From the NCBI GenBank assembly GCA_945952225.1, contig CAMFHP010000029.1:16662-80661 (forward strand): 64,000 bases of DNA, given 5' to 3'. This document shows, piece by piece, positions 54,247 through 61,464 of this stretch; positions within the stretch are counted from its first letter, which is position 1, and every line of letters starts with the position of its first letter. Made by a program: the position numbers and the translations under genes. The notes below the pieces were generated by a model. It made no database searches. It was not told where the DNA came from and was given only the letters and a program-made list of their open reading frames with translations. The stretch comes from an uncultured Myxococcaceae bacterium (GTDB lineage: Bacteria; Myxococcota_A; Polyangia; Polyangiales; Ga0077539).

Positions 54247-54330
54247 CCGCGCGCCCTGCGGGGTACCCACGCGGTGGAACCCACGAAAACCTCGTGTTTC
54301 ACCGTGTGATCGAAAGGACAGTGGTCGCTC

Positions 54331-54957
54331 GTGCAGCTCCGGACGTTCACCTACCTCGACGTGCTCCAGCCCCAGCTCACGGGCTTCTTCCAGACCGTGT
54401 CGTCGGGGTTCCAGCCGCTCGCGGGCCAGTGCGCGCTCCTCGTCGAGATCGCTCCGGGCATCTCGATCAACGAGCTCACCGACGCGGCGCTCAAGTGCGC
54501 GAAGGTGTTTCCGGGCATGCAGATCGTCGAGCGCGCGTACGGGCTCCTTGAGCTCCACGCGTTCGACCAGGGCGACGTGCGCGCGGCGGGCGAGGCGATC
54601 CTCTCGCGCATGGGCGTCTCCGAGGGTGACCGCCTCGCGCCGGAGATCGTCTCGCGCGAGATCATCCGCGGCATCGACGGCCATCAGGCGATGATCGTGA
54701 ACCGCATGCGGCACGGTCAGCTCCTGCTCGAAGGCGAGAGCCTCTACGTGCTGGAGACGCACCCCGCGGGCTACGCGGCCCTCGCCGCGAACGAGGCCGA
54801 GAAGGCCGCGAACATCAACCTCCTGGAGGTCATCACCTTCGGGGCCTTCGGCCGACTCTACCTCGGCGGGTCCGAAGAGGAGATCAACCAGGCCGCGGCC
54901 GCGGCGGAGCGTGCGCTCGCCTCGGTGCAGGGACGCAAGCCCGCGAAGAAGGGCTGA
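54331..54957 (+). CDS. Double BMC-domain shell-like protein (BMC-T-like), orphan
   Basis: 208 residues from GTG 54331, with GAAAGGA 12 bases upstream. Two bacterial-microcompartment domains appear to be fused: the first around CALLVEIAPGISINELTDAA with VERAYGLLELHAFDQGDV, the second around SLYVLETHPAGYAALAANEA with EKAANINLLEVITFGAFGR and LYLGGSEEEI. The second half matches the BMC pattern (VET-x-G...A-x-x-A-x-x-KAAN) best. Two fused domains form trimers that act as hexagon-like tiles. No shell hexamer, pentamer or encapsulated enzyme gene is nearby, so a free-standing role is likely. The identification is by pattern, not by search. Confidence 0.72.
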   Translation: MQLRTFTYLDVLQPQLTGFFQTVSSGFQPLAGQCALLVEIAPGISINELTDAALKCAKVFPGMQIVERAYGLLELHAFDQGDVRAAGEAILSRMGVSEGDRLAPEIVSREIIRGIDGHQAMIVNRMRHGQLLLEGESLYVLETHPAGYAALAANEAEKAANINLLEVITFGAFGRLYLGGSEEEINQAAAAAERALASVQGRKPAKKG

Positions 54958-55194
54958 GCGCCGCACGACACGATCCGCGCGCCTCCGTCCCCACGGATGC
55001 GCGACGCCCGCCGCGCGCGGGTGTTTCGACGAGACCGCACGGGCCCGCGGTCATTCCAGGCAGGGCCGACCGAAGCGACCGATGGGCGACGGCGCCTGCA
55101 CGGCGACGACGCCCCAACGACGACACGAACACCGCGTGGCGCCCGAACAGCGCCCACACGGACCTGACGACGACGACGAGTGGAGGACGAGAGA

Positions 55195-56322
55195 ATGCGT
55201 AAGTACGGATGGCTTTGTGCAGTGCTTTTCGCCGGTGCGATCGCGGGCTGCGGCTCGAGCAACGGCGGCGGCGGTGGCGGCGGCACGGAAGATTCGGCGA
55301 CCCCGACGGACGCGGCGGACTCGGCGACCCCGACGGACACCGCCCGCACCGACTCGGCGACCCCGACGGACACCGCGCGCCCTGACAGCGCCGCCGACGC
55401 GGGCGCCAGCCGCGCGGGCGCCGCGTGCACCATGCCCGACCCCATGGGCGGCATGGACCCGGCCTGCGGCGATGAGCTCGTGTGCGTCAACTCGCAGAGC
55501 ACGCCCTTCTGCACCCAGACCTGCGAGAACAACGCCTCGCAGGCGATGGAGCGCGCGCAGTGCGGCGGCACCGGCTCGACCTGCCTCACGCAGGGCGACG
55601 CCCCCAACGACAACTCGCTCTGCACCGCGGCGTGCCGCACCGCGGGCACCACGGCCGCGACCGGCGCCTGCCGCGCGGGCTTCGTGTGCACGGGCTGGTG
55701 GTTCACGCACGCCGGCGGCACCCCCGACTCGACGGGCTGCTTCGGCTTCTGCTCGGCGGACTCGCAGTGCGCCACCGGCGAACGCTGCAACACCCGCACG
55801 GGTGACTGCGGCGCGACGGGCGTCGACATGACCCGCCTGCCCGACGGCTCGCCCTGCAACCCGATGATGACCGTGACCGTTCCGGGCTCGACGACGCCCC
55901 AGAACGTGCAGTGCCGCGGCATCTGCTTCCGCACCGACGACGACCGCACGCACGGCATCTGCGGCTCGCTGCTGAACATCCGCGCGTCGACGATGTGCGC
56001 CGACGATCCCGACGCCGTGGTGCCGCGCGCGCCCCAGGGCACCGACAACCTCGGCATCTGCATCTTCCGCAACTGCACGACGAACTCGGACTGCCGCTCG
56101 CCGCACATCTGCCGCTTCCCGCAGGACGGCACGGACATCATCACCGACGCCGACCCGCTCTGCGACTACCCGACGGCGCAGCAGCGCACGGGCATCGTGG
56201 GCGACGGCGGCGCGCCGACCGACGCCTCGACCCCGACCGACGCCTCGACCCCGACGGATGCGCCCCGCACCGACGCGGCCACCGATGCCTCCACGGGCAC
56301 CGACGGCGGCTCGGCGGGCTGA
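55195..56322 (+). CDS. Cys-rich lipoprotein with Thr/Asp/Ala stalk
   Basis: 375 residues from ATG 55195, eight bases after GGAGG (55182-55186). Signal YGWLCAVLFAGAIAGC with lipobox, a Gly run, a stalk of SATPTDAADSATPTDTA repeats, a domain with about 25 Cys in pairs (TPFCTQTCENN, SADSQCATGERCNTRTGDC, RNCTTNSDCRSPHIC), and a second stalk (PTDASTPTDASTPTDAP) at the very C-terminus. Disulfide-rich surface protein; function unknown. Confidence 0.82.
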   Translation: MRKYGWLCAVLFAGAIAGCGSSNGGGGGGGTEDSATPTDAADSATPTDTARTDSATPTDTARPDSAADAGASRAGAACTMPDPMGGMDPACGDELVCVNSQSTPFCTQTCENNASQAMERAQCGGTGSTCLTQGDAPNDNSLCTAACRTAGTTAATGACRAGFVCTGWWFTHAGGTPDSTGCFGFCSADSQCATGERCNTRTGDCGATGVDMTRLPDGSPCNPMMTVTVPGSTTPQNVQCRGICFRTDDDRTHGICGSLLNIRASTMCADDPDAVVPRAPQGTDNLGICIFRNCTTNSDCRSPHICRFPQDGTDIITDADPLCDYPTAQQRTGIVGDGGAPTDASTPTDASTPTDAPRTDAATDASTGTDGGSAG

Positions 56323-56353
56323 TCCGCACGTAGACCGCACGACGGTCTGAGCG

Positions 56354-56397
56354 AGCGCCGCGACGCCCCTCCCCGGGTGCCGCGGCGCTTCCCTTTT
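56354..56397 (+). terminator. Intrinsic terminator-like hairpin
   Basis: AGCGCCGCG (56354-56362) pairs with CGCGGCGCT (56381-56389) and is followed by TCCCTTTT, 32 bp after the stop of the Cys-rich lipoprotein gene. It should end that transcript before the convergent glycan operon. Confidence 0.65.
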
Positions 56398-56450
56398 CGA
56401 AGCCCCGCCGCAACGCCTCTACGGGGCCCTGCGGGTCGCCGACGCGAAGG

Positions 56451-57416
56451 TCAGGGACGCGGCGCGCGAAGCTGCTTCCACGCCGCGCGCGGGGCGTAGA
56501 GGGCGCCCTCGACGAACTGGCGCGCGAGGCTCGCCCGCGAGTGCTCCGCGAGCTCTGCCGCGTGGATGCCCGCGTCGACCACGAAGTACGGCAGGAACAC
56601 CGGCAGCGCGCCCCACACGCGCAACGGATGCTCCTTCGCGACGAGCCAGAAGTAGTACCGCGCGAGGGTGTCGATGCGCGCGCGGCTGTCGATGTGGGTG
56701 CGGTGGTCGAGGCCGCCGGGCACGTCGCGTCGGATGATCATCCGCGCCTCGGGCTCGTAGACCAGGTACTCGTCGGCCCGCTTGCGCCGCGCGAGGCGCA
56801 GAAAGAGCGAGTGCTCGTTGTGGTAGCTGAGAAACTCGTCCCAGCCGCCCGCGCGCTCCCACGCGCTGCGACGGAGCGCGCTGTTGCCCCCCGAGAGCCA
56901 CTCGATGCCCACCTTGCGGTGCGGCGATCCCGGGAACACCCGCGGCTTCTTGAACGGCCCGTACGAGAGCATCCACCGCTGGCGCAGCCACTCGCCCTTC
57001 ACCCGCGGCACGCGCGCTTCGGGCTCGCCCGTGTACTCCAGGCGTCCGTTGACCCCGAGGCACCGCGGATCTTCGAAGGGACGCACCATGGCCCGCAGCC
57101 ACCCGTCGCCCACGGGCACGTCGTCGTCGTCGACGAAGGCCACCACCTCGCCGCGCGCGTGACGCACGCCCTCGTTGGCCGCAGCGGCGCATCCCTTCGG
57201 CGGCGAGCGCAGCAGTCGGATGCGCTCGTCGCGCGTGCCGAGCGCTTCGAAGATCGCCTCGTCGCTCACGTCGCGCGTCGAGTCGACGATGAGCACCTCG
57301 AAGTCGACGTCGCGCTGCGCGAGCACCACGGCCACGAGCTTCGCGAGCTCGGGCAGTCGGTTGAACGAGCGGATCACCACGGTCACGTACGGCGTCGGTC
57401 GGGTCGGGTCGGTCAT
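56451..57416 (-). CDS. Family 2 glycosyltransferase
   Basis: 321 residues. GT-A fold: VTVVIRSFNRLPELAKLVAVV at the start, FEVLIVDSTRD, the metal-binding acidic run AFVDDDDVPVGDG (DxD), and a later GIEWLSGGNSALRRSAWERAGGWDE with the acceptor-site residues. A hydrophobic C-terminal part may associate with the membrane. Last gene of a four-gene operon; its ATG overlaps the stop of the previous gene (ATGA, 57413-57416). Probably adds a sugar to a surface glycan or lipid. Confidence 0.93.
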   Translation of the reverse strand: MTDPTRPTPYVTVVIRSFNRLPELAKLVAVVLAQRDVDFEVLIVDSTRDVSDEAIFEALGTRDERIRLLRSPPKGCAAAANEGVRHARGEVVAFVDDDDVPVGDGWLRAMVRPFEDPRCLGVNGRLEYTGEPEARVPRVKGEWLRQRWMLSYGPFKKPRVFPGSPHRKVGIEWLSGGNSALRRSAWERAGGWDEFLSYHNEHSLFLRLARRKRADEYLVYEPEARMIIRRDVPGGLDHRTHIDSRARIDTLARYYFWLVAKEHPLRVWGALPVFLPYFVVDAGIHAAELAEHSRASLARQFVEGALYAPRAAWKQLRAPRP

Positions 57417-58702
57417 CGCATCACCACACGGTCGAAGAGTTCGGCGAGGCGTCGCGTGGCCTCGGGCGACGAGAAGCGCGCGGCACGCTCCGTCGTGGCG
57501 CCGTGGCGGTCGGGCGCGCGGTCGAGGGCGCGGCGCAACGCGTCCTTCATCGCGGTCACGTCACCGGGCGCGATCACGTCGCCGGCCCCGGTCTCGCGCA
57601 CGATGCGGGTCACGTCTTCGTGCGCGCTCTCCGCGATCACAGGACGCCCCGCGGCGAGGTAGTCGAAGAGCTTGCCCTGCACGTAGAGCCGCGCGTCGGG
57701 GTCGGCCCACGCGGCGAGCATCAGCGCGTCGGCGCGGGCCATGCGCGCCATGCCCTCGGCGAAGGGAACGGTGGGCATCACGCGCACGAGATCGTCGACG
57801 CCGAGCGCGCGCGCGAGGTCGCGGTCGCGGTCGCTGAGCTTGCCGTAGTTCTCGAAGACCACGGCGCGTCCGTCGAGCGCGCCCTCGCGGCGCAGCGCGG
57901 CGAGCGCGCGGTAGAGCGTTTCGAAGCTCCACGGGCCGTACACGTTGCCGAAGTGCACGAGCGTCACGGGCGTCGTGGTGTCCGGCGCCATCGGGCCCTC
58001 GTCGCGCGGATCGAACGCGTTGTGGATCGTCACGAACTTGTGCGCGTGCTGCGGAAACTGCGCGCGGTACAGCGCCTCCAGCGCCCAGGTCGTGACCACG
58101 ATCGCGTCGGCGGCGTCGAAGACCGCGCGCTCCATCCACGCCTCGACGGCGCGCGCGTGCGGGAGCTTGCGGCGGTGCACCCAGTTGGGCGTCCACGGGT
58201 CGCGGAGGTCGACCACGAGGGGCTTGCGGTGCTTCCTCGCCGCGCGCACGCCGAGCCAGTGCGAGTGGTAGGGGTAGCTCGTCGTCCAGAGCAGGTCGTG
58301 CGAGGGCAGCAGCGCGTCGATGCGCGCGGCCGCGTGCGGCGCGTGGATGGCCACCGTCTCGGTGGGCACCATCGCGTCGACGAAGAGGCTCCATCGCTCG
58401 TCGAGACGGTCGCGCCAGGTGCGCGAAACGGTCTTCGCAGAAGGGGTTTCGTGCGTCCCCTCGCCCGGCGGCGGCGTGAAGCGTTCGAAGACCGCGGCGT
58501 CGTACTCGGGACGCACGGTGACCCCATCGGGCAATGGCCACGGCGAGCGATCCCACGCGCTCGCGGGCACGCGACGACGGCAGAGCACCGTGGCGTTCCA
58601 CCCGTGGTCGGGGAGCCAGCGCGCGAAGCGATACGCCCGCTTGGCCCCGATCGACGTGTGCGGCGGAAACAGCCACGACACCATGAGCGCCCGACGGCTC
58701 AC
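57413..58702 (-). CDS. GT4-type glycosyltransferase
   Basis: 429 residues if begun at GTG 58702, inside the stop of the preceding gene (GTGA), or 423 from ATG 58684. N-terminal MVSWLFPPHTSIGAKRAYRFARWLPDHGW is typical of GT-B family 4 enzymes, with VVDLRDPWTPNW in the middle, VTLVHFGNVYGPWSFETLYRAL opening the second Rossmann domain, and GKLFDYLAAGRPVIAES as the E-x7-E-like donor region. Likely transfers a nucleotide-activated sugar in surface glycan assembly. Confidence 0.92.
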   Translation of the reverse strand: MSRRALMVSWLFPPHTSIGAKRAYRFARWLPDHGWNATVLCRRRVPASAWDRSPWPLPDGVTVRPEYDAAVFERFTPPPGEGTHETPSAKTVSRTWRDRLDERWSLFVDAMVPTETVAIHAPHAAARIDALLPSHDLLWTTSYPYHSHWLGVRAARKHRKPLVVDLRDPWTPNWVHRRKLPHARAVEAWMERAVFDAADAIVVTTWALEALYRAQFPQHAHKFVTIHNAFDPRDEGPMAPDTTTPVTLVHFGNVYGPWSFETLYRALAALRREGALDGRAVVFENYGKLSDRDRDLARALGVDDLVRVMPTVPFAEGMARMARADALMLAAWADPDARLYVQGKLFDYLAAGRPVIAESAHEDVTRIVRETGAGDVIAPGDVTAMKDALRRALDRAPDRHGATTERAARFSSPEATRRLAELFDRVVMR

Positions 58703-59856
58703 GGCACGCGCCCTCCGCGCGCCCACTCGGAGCGCAGCACCGCGCTGAGCGTGAGCACCGCGCCGACCGCGAAGAGCACCAGCATCACCGCCGTCGCCCA
58801 GAAGCCCGCCACCGTGCAGAGCATCGTCGCGAACACGAAGAAGTCGCGCTTGAACAGCGGACGCGCGAGGCCCAGAAGGCGCTTCACGCCCGTGTCGTTC
58901 GCCGCGTCGGCGCCGGGGTCGTTGCCGAAGCCCAGCGGGTACTTCAACAGGTCGCCGCTGCCGATGCGCACCAGGTAGCGGTACTCGATGAGCGAGGCCA
59001 CCACGCCCGCGCCGACGCCCACCACGCCCGCCCACACCGGCAGCGCGCCGAGGCCCGCGCGGTGGAGCCCCACGGCCGCGCCCGCGAAGAAGCCGTAGTT
59101 GGTGAAGTCGTCGCCGATCGTGTCGATCCACTCGCCGGTGCGCGAGCCGCGAAAGGTCAGCCGCGCGAGCTCGCCGTCGCAGCCGTCGAGCACCGACTGG
59201 GCGTTGAAGCACAGCCCGCCGAGCGCCATCGTCGCCCACGTTCCCTGCGCCGCGAGCACGGCCGCCGCGACGCCGAACGGAAGGATGCCCGCCGAGAGCT
59301 GGTTCGGTCGCAGCGCGGTGCGCGCGAGCACGCGGGTCACGCGCAGCGAGAGGTGGCGGTTGATCGCGCGCGACACGATCCCGTCTTGCGGCTTGCGCAG
59401 CCCGTCGAGCAGGCGCTCCTCGGCGCGCGTCGCGCTCGCGTCGTCACGCACGCGCATCATCAACGGAAAGCTCGCCGGGTCGAGCGCGCCATCGCCCGCG
59501 TCGTCGAGCGGTGCGCCCTCCCACAACGAGGCGCGGTGCACGGCGACCACGTCGCGTCCGTCGAAGAGCACACCCGCGCGGGCCAGGAGCTGCTTCGCGC
59601 TGCGCGTGTCGATCACCACGTCGCCCGCGACGGCCACGTAGGGCTCCGACGGCGACGACGCGAGCGCGCCCACGTTCACCTGCACACGATCGTCGGCGCG
59701 TGCGGCCTCGGCCCACGCGCGCGCCTCGTCGCCCACGCACACCAGCGAGGTCGCGCCCGCGGCCTGCAACGCGAGCATCGCCCGCAGCGGAACGCTCAGC
59801 CCCGCGACCCTGCGCGCCGACGTCGGCGACTCGTTCACAACCACGACTGCGATCAC
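58699..59856 (-). CDS. Nucleotidyltransferase-like domain fused to CDP-alcohol phosphotransferase
   Basis: 385 residues from GTG 59856, overlapping the preceding stop (GTGA). The C-terminal half is a membrane CDP-alcohol phosphatidyltransferase with the full motif DGELAR-x8-G-x3-D-x3-D (SVLDGCDGELAR, then GSRTGEWIDTIGDD) and several helices. The N-terminal 150 residues have a nucleotidyltransferase-like layout (AVAGDVVIDTRSAKQLL), and the bridge RKPQDGIVSRAINRHLSLRVTR is as in IPCT/DIPP synthases, but the expected LAAGxGxR loop is replaced by VNESPTSARRVAG. So the N-terminal domain is probably inactive or has another substrate. It likely makes a phospho-alcohol-linked lipid for the glycosyltransferases beside it. 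Confidence 0.85.
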   Translation of the reverse strand: MIAVVVVNESPTSARRVAGLSVPLRAMLALQAAGATSLVCVGDEARAWAEAARADDRVQVNVGALASSPSEPYVAVAGDVVIDTRSAKQLLARAGVLFDGRDVVAVHRASLWEGAPLDDAGDGALDPASFPLMMRVRDDASATRAEERLLDGLRKPQDGIVSRAINRHLSLRVTRVLARTALRPNQLSAGILPFGVAAAVLAAQGTWATMALGGLCFNAQSVLDGCDGELARLTFRGSRTGEWIDTIGDDFTNYGFFAGAAVGLHRAGLGALPVWAGVVGVGAGVVASLIEYRYLVRIGSGDLLKYPLGFGNDPGADAANDTGVKRLLGLARPLFKRDFFVFATMLCTVAGFWATAVMLVLFAVGAVLTLSAVLRSEWARGGRVP

Positions 59857-60908
59857 GGGGACTCTCCGAAGAGCGTGGTGTCTATCACACGGGCCGCGTC
59901 GTCCCAGGAGTTCGACAGCGCCTCGTCGCGCGCCGCCCTCCGCACCGACGGCCCCATCGCGCGCACCCGCTCGATCGCGCGTCCGAGCGCGTCGGCGTTC
60001 ACCGCGGTCAGCGGCGCGAAGAAGGGCGCGCCGTTCCACCCCGCGAGGTGGTGCTGCGGCGGGCCGATGACCGGCGTCTCCAGCGTGAGCGAGAGCACCG
60101 CCGACCCCGACGTGTAGAACGCGCGATACGCCACCAGCGATGCGTCGGCGCCCGCCACGAGACGCGCCATCTCGTCGCGCGCCACGAAGCCCGGACGCAG
60201 CGACACGAAGTCGAGCCCCTCCACGCGCCGCGCGAGCTCCGCGAAGAGGCCGTGGTCACCGATGCGTCCCGCGACGATCCAACGGACGCGCGAGGGCGCG
60301 AGGGCCTTGAGCGCGTCGGCCACGGCGAGGAGGTTCTTGTACGGCTCGATGGCCCCGGCAGAGACCAGCAGCACGTCGTCGGGAGACACGCCCTGCGCGG
60401 CGCGCCACGCCTCACGGGCGACGTCGTCGGCGAAGGGGCGCGCGAAATCGCGGTCGTAGTGCGGGTGCGGCGTGCACGCGAATCGCCCTGAAAAACCGAG
60501 CGATCGAAGGTCCGACTCCGCCGAGGGAAAGTGGCCGAACACCACCGCGCATCGACGGAGCAGCGCGCGTCGCGCGAGGTCTTCGAGGTCCGCGTGCGGG
60601 TCGTCGTGGGCGTGGAGGTTGTGCGCCGTCCACGCGAGCGAAACCCCCTGGAGACGGAGCGCATCGAGCAGGGTCATCTGCCACGCGAGGCGCGCGCGGT
60701 AGGCCGTGCGCGAGGGGGCGCGGGTCATCCACTCGGGCCAGTGAACGTGCAGCCATCGGGCGCCGCGCACGCGGGGAACGTGGGCCGCGAGGTAGCGCGC
60801 CGGACGCACGCTCACACCGCGCGCCGCGAGGGACTCGCCGAGCCGGAGCACGTAGGGGTTGGCCTCGTCGGGCCACGGCCAGGAGAGCATCGCGCGCGGG
60901 GCGTTCAC
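59853..60908 (-). CDS. GT4-type glycosyltransferase
   Basis: 351 residues from GTG 60908, or 345 from ATG 60890. MLSWPWPDEANPYVLRLGESLAARG opens a GT-B fold, ARWLHVHWPEWMTR and AWTAHNLHAHDDPH follow, DDVLLVSAGAIEPYKNLLAVADAL starts the nucleotide-sugar domain, and VAYRAFYTSGSAVLSLTLETPVIG is the donor-binding region. First gene of the operon. Its upstream region is divergent from the riboswitch promoter. Confidence 0.9.
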   Translation of the reverse strand: MNAPRAMLSWPWPDEANPYVLRLGESLAARGVSVRPARYLAAHVPRVRGARWLHVHWPEWMTRAPSRTAYRARLAWQMTLLDALRLQGVSLAWTAHNLHAHDDPHADLEDLARRALLRRCAVVFGHFPSAESDLRSLGFSGRFACTPHPHYDRDFARPFADDVAREAWRAAQGVSPDDVLLVSAGAIEPYKNLLAVADALKALAPSRVRWIVAGRIGDHGLFAELARRVEGLDFVSLRPGFVARDEMARLVAGADASLVAYRAFYTSGSAVLSLTLETPVIGPPQHHLAGWNGAPFFAPLTAVNADALGRAIERVRAMGPSVRRAARDEALSNSWDDAARVIDTTLFGESP

Positions 60909-60984
60909 GGCAGGGCGGCGCGGCGTATCGCACGAAGCTTCCGCAGACGCGAGAGGGCCCACACACGCGCGGGGGTTCCGCGGC

Positions 60985-61014
60985 TTGACGGGCGCGAAGG
61001 GGCTCGCATAGGGT
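60985..61014 (+). promoter_or_regulatory. Sigma-70-type promoter of the riboswitch leader
   Basis: TTGACG (60985-60990), 18 bp, TAGGGT (61009-61014), followed by CCGCGC. Same arrangement as the promoter at 54218-54246. Transcription should start near 61020, about 50 bases before the aptamer. The 556-bp gap between the divergent genes is taken up by this promoter, the aptamer and the expression platform. Confidence 0.65.
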
Positions 61015-61071
61015 CCGCGCCGCAAACCGGTCGCGCGAGCGGTCGGGATGCAGTGACAATCTGTTCTGCGG

Positions 61072-61274
61072 CAACGGTGTTCTGGGAAGTCGGTGCGAAG
61101 CCGACGCGGCCCCCGCCACTGTATCCGGGGATCGGCGTGCACGACGCATCGGCGACGATGCGAACCGAACGCCCACGTGGACTCCACCGCGCGCTCACAC
61201 GGCGCGACGGTGACGTCTGTGGAAGGGCAACGGTGCACACCGACGCGATCCGGGAGTCAGGAGACCGACCGTTG
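61072..61274 (+). ncRNA. Cobalamin (B12) riboswitch aptamer
   Basis: All hallmarks of the cobalamin aptamer occur in order: closing stem CAACGGT (61072-61078) with ACCGTTG (61268-61274), GGGAA (61084-61088), GGTGCGA (61092-61098) within stem GTCGG/CCGAC, the B12-box CCCCGCCACTGTA (61111-61123), and CAGGAGACC (61258-61266). The size (about 200 bases) is normal. It precedes the propeller lipoprotein by 190 bases, which hold the expression platform; the ribosome binding site GGAG is at 61457-61460. Adenosylcobalamin or a related form should lower expression of the lipoprotein. Confidence 0.95.
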
Positions 61275-61464
61275 CTCGCCACGCGCGTACCCGTCGGGGT
61301 GACTGGGAGACGCTGCTCCGCGAGGACCTTTGCGCCTCCGCGCCGTGCCCCCTTCATCGGGTCGCGCCGCGCGGATCAACGCCGCCCGAGGTCGCTCCCG
61401 TCGGGTGCGCGCGAAACGATCGAAGAGTCCCGTGCGGGTGCGCGCGGGGCCATCGCGGAGTTTC

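Noticed and set aside
54331..56322. Microcompartment operon
   Set aside because: Only the single BMC-like gene is present; the next gene is a lipoprotein with its own leader.
57413..59239. Fused 608-codon frame covering the GT4 gene
   Set aside because: The first 180 codons are in a shadow frame of the CDP-alcohol fusion gene; the GTGA overlap at 58699-58702 gives the natural start.
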